Both the position numbers and the translations under genes were made by a program. A stretch of DNA of 64,000 bases from Microglena sp. YARC (Eukaryota > Chlorophyta > Chlorophyceae > Chlamydomonadales > Chlamydomonadaceae). Positions 1 through 9,934 of this stretch are shown here, piece by piece (the first letter of the stretch is position 1; every line of letters starts with the position of its first letter). The stretch lies in the NCBI GenBank assembly GCA_022414725.1, contig CM039466.1, positions 18,456,249 to 18,520,248 of the forward strand, given 5' to 3'. The notes under the pieces were generated by a model, which worked only from the letters and a program-made list of their open reading frames with translations, did no database searches and was not told the origin of the DNA.

Positions 1-1518
1 GGTGGCAGAGGTCGTGGAAGGCCCAAGGCTTTTTTCGAAATAGCTATGCAGGGCACTTGCTTGATTTTTTTTTTTAATTGTGAAAGGACTTTCACCCCAG
101 GATGTGGGTCTCCTGACATAAACCAGCGACCAGGAGGATTCAGTTCGAATGGCGTTGACACTCCTACAATAAAGTAGGCGCACTAAGGTTGTTCCATACG
201 AGGGACCTACGGAGGGAACAAATACGAGGGACCTACTTTTATTTCCTCACCTCACCTCAATTTGAAGTCCAATGAGTGACTTCCTGAGATGGTTGAATGC
301 ACTAGGGATAGGAATCAACGGAGGCTCTATATCTCATGACAATTATAAAACTGATTTATACCAGACAGATTCTCACGAATTTTTGACTGAGGGATTAGCC
401 TGTCAAATCTGTGTGTGTGTCACAACCTACTTTTCAGTTTTCACTTCAAATCACAAAAAAACGAAACATTCTATAAGACATACCAATTATAAGACTTATT
501 GGCACCGGACATTTTCTCATGAGAGCACATATGAGCATCGCAATTGAAGAAAAGGAGCTAAGGTTTGTGTTTTTTGGGCCAAAAGCTACAATTAATGAGT
601 AACAATTTTCAACATTTCAAATTTTGACCATCCAAACATGTGCGCATACATATATTATGCTATATTAGCAGAATATATAATATTATGCTATATTAGTACA
701 CGGAGCTCACCTCAGGGCCGTGCGTGGGGTGGGAAGGGGCAAGCCACGCCAACTTTGCGCATACACAGGTTTGGGAGCATAATCAAAGTGGCTGCTCTTG
801 AATTGCAAACTATTCCTAAGAAAGTTCCTTTATTAGGATATGCATTTGGATTGCCAATTTGTGAGCACCTTCTGTTTTCCTGTCTGCTTTCCTTTCTGTT
901 CTTGTCTGTTTTTGTTTGCTGGTAGCCCGGCCATATCGTTCCTTGCTTATGGGCAAGCAGCATTTGTGCTGAGTATTTTTATCCTACTGCTGGATGCCGA
1001 TGTTACTGTTACTGTTACTGTTATGTGTAAGTTACGGTACAGCATGACAAGTTCTATGCAGCATCCCAAGCGATGCTAAAAATTGGCGGAGAGTGTTCAC
1101 AACGGAGCAACAGGTGGCAACGGAAGCCAGTAAGTTACGAGACCGTAGTCTGGTGTGTCAGGTTTCGTCGTGGGGGGGTGGTTGGACAGACAAGCGGACA
1201 ATGGGGTAACCCTGGAGACTACCACCCCCCAGAAGGGGGGGCTAATTAAAATGCAAATAAATATGATATTTATAATAAATTAAAATAAATATGATATGCA
1301 TAAATAAATAAAATAAAAAATTAGCTATATACGAGATGCACAATCAAATAAAATAAAGATTTAAATAAATACGACATGCAGAACAAAGCAACTGAACCTG
1401 AATGCAGATCACAAAAGCAGCAAATCCAAATTCATACAGAAACTAACCGTTTGTGGGTTACTCAAGACCACACATGAACAAGGCAAGGGCACACTTCGGG
1501 CAAGGGGTACAAGAGAAA

Positions 1519-1741
1519 TGCACCTTTGGTGGACGGGTGAGGCACAATCGAACAATTGAACAATTGAATAAAGGCACATTTGGCGGACAGGTGAGCCACA
1601 GTCGAATAATTGAACAAGGGCAAGGCACCTTTGGTGGACGGGTGAGGCACAATCGAACAATTGAGCAAGGGTAAGGTACCTCTGGTGGACGGGTGAGGCA
1701 CAATCGAACAATTGAGCAAGGGTAAGGTACCTTTGGTGGAG
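1519..1741. repeat. 51-bp tandem repeat, about 4.3 copies
   Basis: Units of about 51 bp begin CACCTTTGGTGGACGGGTGA and end in CAAGGGTAAGG. The last two full units differ from each other only at the start, while the first two carry substitutions and an extra CAATTGAA block. Because 51 is a multiple of three, all minus-strand frames stay open across the array, which explains several spurious ORFs here. Confidence 0.85.
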
Positions 1742-2317
1742 CATGCCTTTTCATGCATTTAATGAATTCAACATACCATTAGGTACCATCATTGTATTTT
1801 GGTTTTCTAAGTTGAATTGTACCCCTGGACCGCCTACGTAACTGTAACTGGAACGTACCGTTTTATAATGGCGATTGTTTCCTCATCTTCCCAAGGGCTG
1901 TTGCCAATCCCGCTTTAAAATAAAATAAAATAAATGAGGGGAAATGCCCTGGAATGGCCCAGTTTATTTTTATTATGTACAATAACTACTGTGTGGTTGC
2001 ATCAGTGCTTGTATCGGCATTGGCTTTACTGCAGTTCATGCAACCAGAAGGGTCGGTTCAGACTTGTGACCTTGAATTTAATGAAATGAAATGTAATTAA
2101 ATGATCACTGTTGCACAAACCCAGGGCCCCCGTCGGCAAAACGATTGTTTCAGGTTTAGTTCATCAGTGTTTTTCTTTTTAAGCCCTTCTTACACGGTTG
2201 GGCAAGTCCCTTAAGCCTATTTGGCCTACCCTTGGACTGTAACATAACATACAACATAGATGCAACCAGAAGGTTCGTTCAGACTTGTGACCCTGCTCAT
2301 GTGGGTGGCTGCATGAG

Positions 2318-2349
<32 letters not shown>
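2318..2349. repeat. Poly-C homopolymer, 32 bp
   Basis: An uninterrupted run of 32 C residues. Similar long C or G runs occur at 49471, 49699, 50889 and 63920. Length is likely to be unreliable in the assembly. Confidence 0.9.
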
Positions 2350-2351
<2 letters not shown>

Positions 2352-2562
2352 AGGAGGATTTCAGCCAAAGTCATGTAATATATGCATTTTGTCGTATGAA
2401 TGCCTAAAAACATAGGGATAAATGGGCATCACGCAATTAATTGTCCTTGGAATTGTGGATATCATGAAGCCAATCACCAAGGTTTCTGACATAGTTCATA
2501 GCGGTGCACGTCGATGTATGGTTCACATACCGCAGTGAGCATGGGATATATATAGGGAACGG

Positions 2563-2720
2563 CATTATGATATCATATGATATCATGTCATGATATGATA
2601 GCATATGATGCCGGCAGTCTGACTAGGCCTAAGTTACCATTAATATACAATATCATATGATTCAACTTGCATGATATCATGTGACATCATACTCTCCTTT
2701 GGTCAAAATCATATGATATG
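2563..2720. repeat. Clustered ATGATATCAT palindromes
   Basis: The stretch is full of overlapping self-complementary words such as ATGATATCATATGATATCAT (2567 onward) and CATGATATCATG (near 2669). These could form cruciforms or hairpins. No coding potential. It may simply be a diverged AT-rich satellite; function is unknown. Confidence 0.5.
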
Positions 2721-2821
2721 CCGCTCCCTAAGTATATGCATGTGATATGAATGCCTAAAAACAGCAAAATGACGAAATTTGCCGCTTCCCCATAAATACT
2801 TGGAATCTTGCGTAGCGCTAC

Positions 2822-3282
2822 CTGGATTCGAAGTCGCTTTCCTCAAGGACGATATCCAGCTGGTTCGCAAGGCAGCGCAAGTCCATCTGCGACTCGTCCA
2901 CTCTCAGCCCGCACGTGCCCGCCACAATTTCGTCCAAGGTGCTGTTCCCGGCATTGCTTTCAGCCGATGTGCACTGGGCGTTCGCCGACAGCATCGGGTT
3001 GTATGGGGCGCTCGATTTTACGGCAGGGAAGTCCAGCATCCTGCCACCGATCCAATGATTGCGCTCCACGACGCAAAGGTCGGATCCTAGCTCGCGCAGA
3101 AAGTAGGCAGAGAACAAACCGCCCGGGCCTGCGCCCACGATCAGTGTCTTACACTTGATCACTCCTGATCCTGATGTTGGGGGCCTGGCAGGACATTTCG
3201 ATTTGCCTGCACAGCTCGCTGCCAAGCATGACAACAGCAGGAGCAGTAGGACCGACGCCATGCCGCCCTTTGTTGCCATCAT
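2822..3282 (-). CDS. FAD-dependent oxidoreductase, first exon only (secreted or ER-luminal)
   Basis: The minus-strand frame opens with a signal peptide: after MMATKGG comes a run of seven leucines ending SCLAASCAG. A Rossmann dinucleotide-binding motif follows, VGAGPGGLFSAYFLRELG, then the FAD-ribose acidic residue in CVVE and the second motif IGGRM. This is the N-terminal FAD-binding region of the amine-oxidase/L-amino-acid-oxidase type superfamily; the catalytic and substrate parts are absent. The frame runs into a stop (2818-2820) directly after CCAG|GTAGCG, a good 5' splice donor, so I read this as exon 1 with the intron continuing below 2822. The tandem ATGATG near 3280 is chosen as start because it sits directly before the signal peptide, although the frame is open to 3360. 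Downstream exons are not visible, so the gene may be truncated. The exact family member and substrate cannot be named. Confidence 0.7.
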
Positions 3283-4914
3283 GGCTTTTGTCGTGGTTGG
3301 GGGAGGAGAAAGCTTAATAATGTCGAGACAGAAGCCTAGGTAAGAACTGAGAACTCGCAACTGATCGAGGCAGTCAACGCGAAGTAACGGCTTGGGTAAC
3401 GGTATAATTACCGCGGTGAACTGTCTGAAATGATGTACAGTAATGACATGACAGTAAGGACCTGTACATCAATCTTGATTGGTTAATGGCTGCAGCCGCG
3501 GCTGGCACTCGGGTTGGTAATGGGAGTCCGTTTTAGATGCAACTACCGAAGGCAAGCGTCCATAGTTCGCGTACGTATGCAACGCGAATAGAAGAATGTG
3601 CAAGCTATCATCGTTGTGAGTAGTGACTCATCAGTGCTACAGTGCCGCGTCCCACTGACGTGTACCGGAACTCTGTTCTACGGTGCCGCGTCTGTCGTGG
3701 TTGGTCGGCCCCCTTATGCGATACTTACGCGAAATCGTGCTGTTTTTTCAAATCCTCAAATCCTCCCAAGAAAGCCGGTCAAATAAGCCGGTCAATTCAG
3801 TACTTCGAAGTCTAAGCGACTCGTGCTCGATTCCATCGCAGGGGATGGTTCTTCTTCTTCACCTTGTTGCTTGCAACTTTGTAACTTCTCTGCCCTCGAT
3901 GAAAAGTTGCTATCCCGGTAAACGCAAGTTTTGCAGCGTAATTCTTGCAAAGCAGTTTGCATGGTAGCAAGTCCACTTCGCAGCATCGCGCCACAACTTG
4001 CCACAATTGCTTGCCCTCCCGTGTACCTTGCATGGTAGTCTGTTCAGTCATGCGTTGAATTTGCATAGCAAGTTGAATAGTCGCAACACCAGTACATACA
4101 AAGCCTCGCTTGTCCAATAGTCGCAAAGCAGTTTGAATAGTCTGAAAGCAAGTTCAATACCCGCAAAGCAACTCCAATGGTGAAGAGCAGCTTCGCTTCT
4201 CAACTTCCTTGGGAGTTGCTGTATCTGCAGAATGGTGCACTTTGGGAACCAGCCTGCTGTCGAAAGCTTGCCCCGGAGAGCACTTATTCGCGTACAGATC
4301 TAGGGGTTGCGGACTGTAGACGCGGTGTTTTCATCTGTCGTTTCCCTCTTGTCCTGTGGACTCAATCTAGGGACCTGATGTCCAACACAATAGCTGACTA
4401 ACAAGCTCTCATCGTAGACACACGGAAACCATGTTCCACATCCGTCAGAAAGAGCCCCAGAAAGAAGTCATCCGCCGCATATGCATTCACACATCTGCTA
4501 CAATAAATTGCTTATACACGCGGCTCTCTCACAGTTCTCCAAGTTCTACAAGTAAAAGCATACCATTGGATGCCAAGCCTAGACATAAAACATAACATGA
4601 CAATCTACGTTAAATCTTTCAAACGATCAAGTTGTTGGCGATTGCAGTTAGCAAATGTATACCGCTGCACGTCGTTTCACCTTGGCATACCCACGTGGAC
4701 AACGTTGTCATATTTTTCAACATTCAATAAGAAATGTAACAATTTTAGACAACTGAACTACAAACCCATCGTGTTCCATACCCCACCCTCGGGCCCGACC
4801 TCCAGGGGACCCGCCAGGGCCCCCTACTATTTCCTATCATATCTTGTTCACGCCTATGAATAAGCCTATGTAAGAAGCTTGACTCTATGTAAGAATACCT
4901 TTGCCATTATCATC
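3283..4914. other. Upstream/intergenic stretch, no gene recognised
   Basis: This would contain the promoter of the minus-strand oxidoreductase exon, but no confident TATA element was found. Around 3940-4170 there are imperfect repeats of GCAAAGCAGTTTGAATAGT-like and GCAAGTTGAATAGTCGCAA-like words. ORFs of 60-104 codons on both strands show no recognisable domain. Confidence 0.5.
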
Positions 4915-5160
4915 TGTAGGTTTCCGGAGTGATATGTCTTGAGCACTCTCACAAGGAAGGAACTAGGGCGTGTGCTTACAATCGTGATAGCATGTCAAGC
5001 GACATGGAAAGGATAAGAAGGGAAAGGCGACAGTACCTCAGGGTACTGCAGCCGGGAGGTGCCGGCCCTAACGGGCGGAGGCACTACTATGGAAGCTTCC
5101 AGGCAGAAGGCCTGGCGCCCCAAGACACTCTAGCTGGACCGGGAGAACTGGTCTATAACA
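4915..5160 (-). repeat. LTR of family A (3' LTR of minus-strand element A)
   Basis: A 246-bp unit that reads TGTTATAGACC...AACCTACA on the minus strand (TG...CA ends). A near-identical 250-bp copy lies at 51257-51506. On the minus strand it is preceded immediately by a polypurine tract (complement of TCCCCCCCC at 5161-5169). That placement marks it as the 3' LTR of an element whose body lies at higher coordinates. Confidence 0.8.
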
Positions 5161-5741
5161 TCCCCCCCCAATTCCTGGTATTCTTCATATATAAGAATTC
5201 CTGGAATTAGGAGGTTCTAGGGAAGGGAAGCTAGAGTGAAAATAAATAACTGGTGCATAAAGAAGCACACGGGCATAGGCTTCTGACTGGCCAGTATTTA
5301 CTAATGAATGGTGCTTGGCCTTGTAAGGTATATGCAAGTACATTCAGAAGAGAACAAGGGCCAATGGCAGTACAGATCATCTATTGTCTATTATGCATAA
5401 AGGACTGGATTCCAGCTGTGGAGCTGCCAGGAAGGTGCAGCCATGGGGCTATGTTCGGGCAAAGGAGGGCTGGGTAGCAATCTGTGTATTTGGCCATTTA
5501 AGGTAAACAACTTTTAAGGTAGACGTCCCCCGCTAGCTCATAACTGTCAGTCTGTGTGAAGGACATTATGAGGTACATCCATTATCATCTATAAAGTGTA
5601 ACTTGGTCTGGTCAGGTAAATACTAGGGAAACCTATGTTCTATAGTCTATATCAGTCTGAGAGCACAAGTCTGGATATTCCCCCCTATGATAAGACATTT
5701 ATCATTGTAGGTATCTTGTGCCAGTATAGGGGGTCCTCAAA
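5161..5741 (-). other. Element A 3' non-coding region with polypurine tract
   Basis: The polypurine tract sits next to the LTR. The region then shows the pair GGTATTCTT and AAGAATTCCTGG, shared with the 3' end of element B (33941-34000). The block around 5510-5625 (AAGGTAGAC, CCGCTAGCTCA, TATCAT.TATAA) is repeated in diverged form at about 46885-47010 in element B. This ties A and B into one family. A second C-rich spot, TTCCCCCC, lies at about 5680. No ORF. Confidence 0.6.
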
Positions 5742-7156
5742 TTATGCTGGGTCTACTGGGTCCTGTGCTTGGTTGCCTGGGATGTATGGCACTTGGTAGA
5801 AGCCATCTTGCTTGAGTCTCTTGGTGATGCACTGGTGGAAGTCATTCCACAGATCAGCAGTAGGAATGGGGTGGAACTCAGGTGGGAATGAGTTGAGAAT
5901 GAAGTAGTCCTGGTGGTTCCAGGGGAGGATGATCTCATCAACATAGATGAGAAAGGGACTAGGTTCATTATCAACTCTGATCTGGTGGGAATGCAAGAGT
6001 ATGCCAGGCTGTCTGTGAGTTGCAATGGAGTATGCATTAACAAGGGCAGCCTGCAGGCAGATGGTCCACTTGAGTTGGTCCTTGATGTGTGGGGAGCAGG
6101 TGTCATACTGGTGAACTAGAGTAGCCAAGCTACGGGTGTGTAGATGAAGGGGGTAAATGATGATAGCTGGGTGTTTGGGCATGTCTGATGTGGACCATAT
6201 GGCATTGGGCAGGGATCTGAGGTTGGGGTACTGGGTAAAGAATGCTGTGATGAGTTGGTACATTGGGACTCTGAACATGTTGACCAGGAGGTGAGGTGGT
6301 ACTGTGGTGGGTTGGCATATCTTTTCCAGGATGGTGATGAGTTCACCTAGTGGGTAGTGTCCTGGGTGGGTTCCTACAAGGGACTTGAAACTGAGCTTGC
6401 ATGCATTGCTGGTGTTTGGGATGTCATCAGGTTCAAAGTCATTTGATGAAGGGGAGGGGGGTGGGTTGAAGTTTGTGATGCCAACTGGTGTGTAAATGGT
6501 TGGTTGATGGATGTTGGGTGGAAGTGGTGGTTTGGGTTGTGCTGTCTGCAGGTGGTGGGGAAAGGATTCATTGTTGGTCTGGAGGGCAATTATGACACAG
6601 TGGTACATGTGGGTCAAGGTTGCATGCATTTTAGTCAGGTGGCCAAGGATTTTGGTTGCATCTACATTGCGTTTCTTAGTTGTTGACCTGGTTTTCTTAG
6701 TAGGGATAGTAGGTGGTGTAGTGAGGATGGGAGAGGTGGTGAAGCCAGCTGCTGTGCAACATTCTGCCCATGTTGGGGGCAGATCTTGAACTGTTGGCCA
6801 GTCTAGGGGTTCAGCTGGAAATCCTGGTGGTGCGTGCAGGATTTTGTTAGATTCAGTGGGTGTTGCAGGGGAAGTGAGGTGGCCTAAGAATCCTTGAATG
6901 AAACCTTCGAGATCTTCCTCCTTTGGTGCCTGTGGGTGGGGGATAGGGATTTGTACTTTGGGTGGTCTAAAGGCAAGGTTGGTAGAGCTGCTAGTACAAA
7001 CTGATGAGGTATGACCATATCCTCCACAATTCCAGCATGTCACAGGACTGTGGGTTGTCCTGTCTAGTGAGCATTCTTTTCTTTGGGTTAGGTGGTGCAA
7101 AGGGGGGTGTGGTGGGGGTGCAGGGGCAGAGACAGAAGGAGGAGGAGGGGGAGGGA
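5742..7156 (-). CDS. Element A polyprotein, C-terminal part (zinc knuckle plus novel conserved region)
   Basis: The frame is open from the solo-LTR insertion point to a TAA at 5742. It starts with a proline-rich stretch, then one CCHC knuckle CWNCGGYGHTSSVC near 7035, then a conserved block PPGFPAEPLDWPTVQDLPPT (about 6740-6830). The rest is about 330 residues of unrecognised sequence rich in Pro, His and Thr. The same block recurs as PPGFPAIPLDW...VQDLPSTW in element B (47780-48391), so this region is under shared ancestry and is not random ORF. No reverse transcriptase, RNase H or integrase motif is present. The frame is the same as that of 7551-8215; removing the 394-bp solo LTR plus one 5-bp duplication (399 bp, 133 codons) rejoins them without a shift. 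It probably encodes a gag-derived structural protein of a non-autonomous LTR element. Function beyond that is unknown. Confidence 0.55.
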
Positions 7157-7550
7157 TGTCAGCATGAATTGCGGTGCTCTCAAGCGTTTTATGACTTGGT
7201 GACTACTTATGTACTCCCTTAGAACTATCGGCCCTGATAGCTTCCCATAGTGATAGCTTCCCGTAGAACTGAGTCATCCTTTAGTGACTCAGTGTCAGCT
7301 TCCTATTGACTGCCTGTCTCTCTGTGTCTTATCGGTCTCTCCCTGACATCTCCTGTGTTAAACGGTGTCAGGGTGACAAGATCCGGGCTTAGGGTCTATT
7401 CAGGTTACAGGCATCCACTTCGCCCACCGCTGGTGTCCTTTAGTGTACGTCCTTGCTTGTAACGTTATTCTCGTCTCTGTGTATAGATTGGCGCGTCTGT
7501 CTCCGCTGCATACATCTCTGTCCACTCTTAGAAGTGCTTAATAGCTGATA
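7157..7550 (+). mobile_element. Solo LTR of a Ty1/copia family, TSD AGGGA
   Basis: A 394-bp unit, TGTCAGCATGAA...GCTGATA, that is a diverged reverse-complement relative of the 383-bp LTRs at 51629-52011 and 58285-58667. It is flanked by perfect 5-bp duplications AGGGA at 7152-7156 and 7551-7555. No internal domain accompanies it, so it is a solo LTR, probably left by LTR-LTR recombination. It interrupts the proline-rich linker of element A. Confidence 0.88.
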
Positions 7551-8215
7551 AGGGAGAAGAGGAGGAGGTGGGGCTGGAGAGGGAGGTGGTGGAGGGGGAG
7601 ATGGTGGTGAAGGGAGAGGAGGAAGAGGAGGAGGAGGAGGAGGAGGAGGAGGAGGAGGAGGAGGAGGAGGAGGAGGAGGAGGAGGAGGAGGAGGAGGAGG
7701 AGGAGGAAGGGCAATGAAGCGTTGCTTCCACTTTGACTTGCCTGCTGGAGCCAGATGATGGACCATGGTGTAGGGCTCAAGGTACCATGGGTCATCAGGG
7801 AGTTCATTGTCTGGATGGTCAGATGGTGAGGGCTGGTACAGACTTGTGGTGTAGAGGCCACTATCTGATGAAACTGAGCACTCCAGACCAGTGGTGTAGC
7901 AGACCATACCGTCTCCATGCTGGTAGGGCAGTTCAATCTGTGCAGTACAACAGTTAGTGTAGATGTGTATGTCTTCATCATAATCCATGATGGTAGGGGC
8001 ACTGATGAGATTGAAGGAATTAGACACGGGCACAAGGAGGACATCTAGAAGTGTCACTACAAGTCCTATACCCTGAAGTACAGCTGTGCCAGTATAGGAG
8101 CAGACAACTGGTGTTGAGGAGTTTGGGGGAATGACTGGCACTGGTGGGTTGATGGGTGTGATCCTAATGAGGCAATCAGCATTTGAAGTCATGTGGTAGA
8201 TGGAGTCTGTAGTTA
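7551..8215 (-). CDS. Element A copia-type aspartic protease and polyproline linker
   Basis: Read in the -1 frame relative to the upstream gag. The protease starts at TTDSIYHMTSNAD (about 8180-8216), matching the D-S/T-G catalytic signature region of copia proteases with Ile in place of Gly. It continues to GIGLVVTLLDVLLVP...NLIS, the typical flap-distal core. A DDPWYLEPY segment follows, then a polyproline run of about 30 residues encoded by (GGA)n on the plus strand. The frame continues in register into 5742-7156 if the solo LTR is removed. A distal stop at 7440 lies inside the inserted LTR and is not native. The protease would cut gag during particle maturation. The Gly-to-Ile change in the active-site triplet makes activity doubtful. 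Confidence 0.55.
7625..7707. repeat. (GGA)n microsatellite encoding polyproline
   Basis: About 27 uninterrupted GGA/GAG units, read as CCT/TCC proline codons in the minus-strand element A frame. Its purine-rich target next door (AGGGA) received the solo LTR. Confidence 0.9.
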
Positions 8216-8773
8216 GGCACCAATGGCCGTGGAAAAAAAAAGTAGATAGGTCACTGGTGGGAGTCTCATGAGTGGGGGGGGGTACTTTCCTAGCTCAGAG
8301 TCAGTGGTATCAGGGTTCTCACCGGTGGTGTCTTTGCCATCTCCAGAATCATCTCCAGAGTCCTGGGGGGGAGACTCCAGTGTTGGGGTAGCCTGGCATT
8401 GGTTAGGGCACCTTGAGTCATGGTGCCCATATCCTCCACAGCGTGCGCAAGTCTCGCTGGTGGGGTTGACTCTGGTTGATGAGAAGCATTGCTTCCCATA
8501 GTGTCCTCTGCCATTGCAGTTAACACAAAGTTCGGTCAGCTTGTTCCCATGGGGTTCAAGTGACGGACTGCTTGGCCTTTGGCAGCTGGAGCACTGGCCC
8601 TCGTGGTGCTTGGCTCCTCCACAGTTGGCACACTTGTGAACTTGTGAAGCAAATGGGGAGAGGTTTGGACAGTAGGAAGGAGTATGTCCAAGTCCTGTGC
8701 ATATGATGCACTGAGGGGTAGCTGGTGGCCACAGACTTTGCAGAGGGTTTTCACGTATGTTCTCGGGTAGCAC
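8213..8773 (-). CDS. Element A gag nucleocapsid with four CCHC zinc knuckles
   Basis: Four retroviral-type C-X2-C-X4-H-X4-C knuckles are visible: CIICTGLGHTPSYC, CANCGGAKHHEGQC, CVNCNGRGHYGKQC and CARCGGYGHHDSRC. They bind nucleic acid in the gag nucleocapsid. An acidic, low-complexity tail (SGDDSGDGKDTTGE) follows. The frame ends at a TAA just after a run of nine T (complement of 8233-8241). A -1 slip in that run leads into the protease frame (see findings). The start is uncertain: the frame is open into the 52-bp repeat at 8783-8834, and the true N-terminus probably resembles the family A gag at 50434-51256 and 33463-33727. Three tandem spare knuckles are more than the one or two usual in copia gags. 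Confidence 0.75.
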   Translation of the reverse strand: MLPENIRENPLQSLWPPATPQCIICTGLGHTPSYCPNLSPFASQVHKCANCGGAKHHEGQCSSCQRPSSPSLEPHGNKLTELCVNCNGRGHYGKQCFSSTRVNPTSETCARCGGYGHHDSRCPNQCQATPTLESPPQDSGDDSGDGKDTTGENPDTTDSELGKYPPPLMRLPPVTYLLFFSTAIGA

Positions 8774-8782
8774 TGGATCATC

Positions 8783-8834
8783 GCTGTCACGGCTGTATGC
8801 GTGCTCCTAAGGATAGGTATGTTACCACTGCAAT
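8783..8834. repeat. 52-bp direct repeat, left copy
   Basis: Exact 52-bp copy (GCTGTCACGG...CCACTGCAAT) of 9883-9934. The two flank unit C (8849-9882) with 14 bp of extra sequence on this side. Confidence 0.9.
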
Positions 8835-8848
8835 GTGTCTCTAAGTAA

Positions 8849-9882
8849 TGGGGTGTTCTGTACTCCGGTAGCCACGTTACCGAGGGGTTGGAAGCTCCGT
8901 CGTCAGTACTGACAGGGACGTCTCACCGTTCCGAGGGGCTGGATTTTCGGCCGGCAGTTGTGGAGTCGAGGCGAAAGGAGAGGGGTTGACCGGAGTCTCC
9001 TTCTGAATTCCGGCAGACGGGGGTTGTCAATGCTCGGGGAGGGTACTGGAGGCGACCGTAGGTGGACAGGTTTTCCGGGAGTCGGTAACGACAGGGGCTT
9101 GGAGACGCAGACTTTGAATCCGTGGAGGTTCTGGACAAGAGTTTGATAGTAGAATGAGTTACAATTTGTTCTAGGAACAATAGAAGATAAAACTGCGGTT
9201 TCTAAGTGAACGCGCAACGGCGTCTACATAGCTTGCCGGAAAAGGTCGGCAAGGCGGGATTGCAATGCACGACAGGCTGGGGTCAAGCGGTGCAAGAGCC
9301 TAAGATGATTATTCATGATGCGTGACAGTCGTATTGGATTGTCGTGACGGGTTGGTGTCACGACAAGGCCAACACTGCAAGGGGTAGGTGCGCAAGTAGC
9401 GCCTAGCAGTAACCTTTCCCGACGACAGCATCGACGCACCTGGACAAGAGTTTGATAGTAGAATGAGAGAGAATCGGTCGTCTCAATCGACTATCAACTC
9501 TTCTGTCTTTTAGAGTACGCTCGTAACTATGGCTTTGCATGCGCTGGCGAAAGGAGTTATGCTCAATGTCTTTCACGGCATTGCATTATTATGTCTCGTG
9601 TTAAGACAAGCACCCGATAACAGTCTCGTGTGAAGACAAACGCCAGCGTGTCACGCAAGCTGCGCTTGTGACGCGGCCTGGGCGCGTATGTGTAACCGAG
9701 TAATCCTAGGTAGCTGTGGGTAGCTGGCCACAAGGCGGAAATGTACGGCGGGTTGACTCAGCCAGATCTGGGCTACCTGGGCACAGGTCTGGTCGGAGTC
9801 TGCTCTTGGTGTGTGTGTGCGTGTACAAGGTATTTCCCTTGCTTTTAGTGTTACGTAGGTAAACACGCAATCGCGTGTGACA
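8849..9882 (-). mobile_element. LTR-like unit C, copy 1 (about 1.03 kb)
   Basis: On the minus strand it runs TGTCACACGCG...ACACCCCA, with TG...CA ends. A second copy at 32157-33417 matches throughout except for a minisatellite in that copy. Internal direct repeats CTGGACAAGAGTTTGATAG occur near 9131 and 9439. It has no ORF with recognisable domains. The 52-bp direct repeats at both sides are far longer than a normal LTR-element duplication. It may be a solo LTR captured by another route. Confidence 0.6.
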
Positions 9883-9934
9883 GCTGTCACGGCTGTATGC
9901 GTGCTCCTAAGGATAGGTATGTTACCACTGCAAT
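9883..9934. repeat. 52-bp direct repeat, right copy
   Basis: Exact copy of 8783-8834. Directly beyond it lies TTCCCCCCC (9935-9942), a polypurine-like tract on the minus strand. Confidence 0.9.

Larger units (their letters stand above)
1..2817. other. Non-coding low-complexity stretch, no gene recognised
   Basis: No reading frame here resembles a known protein; the longest are under 112 codons and are explained by repeats. The stretch is AT-rich around 1240-1390 (TAAAA/TAAAT runs) and carries (AAAAT)n at about 1913-1935. It also holds a diverged pair of about 35 bp near 2037 and 2259 (both contain TTCAGACTTGTGACC). The intron of the minus-strand oxidoreductase exon at 2822-3282 must run into this stretch, but I found no downstream exon on the minus strand. 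Confidence 0.6.

Noticed and set aside
120..170. tRNA-like B box AGTTCGAATGG
   Set aside because: No matching A box or stem pairing at a suitable distance.
1519..1741. CRISPR-like array
   Set aside because: Repeats are contiguous without unique spacers, and the DNA is eukaryotic.
1453..1758. Repeat peptides LFDCASPVHQRYLTLAQ from the 51-bp array
   Set aside because: Period is a multiple of three, so every frame is open; no start or flanking domain.
7528..7731. Poly-serine and poly-leucine ORFs
   Set aside because: Alternative frames of the (GGA)n microsatellite; the proline frame is the one continuous with protease.
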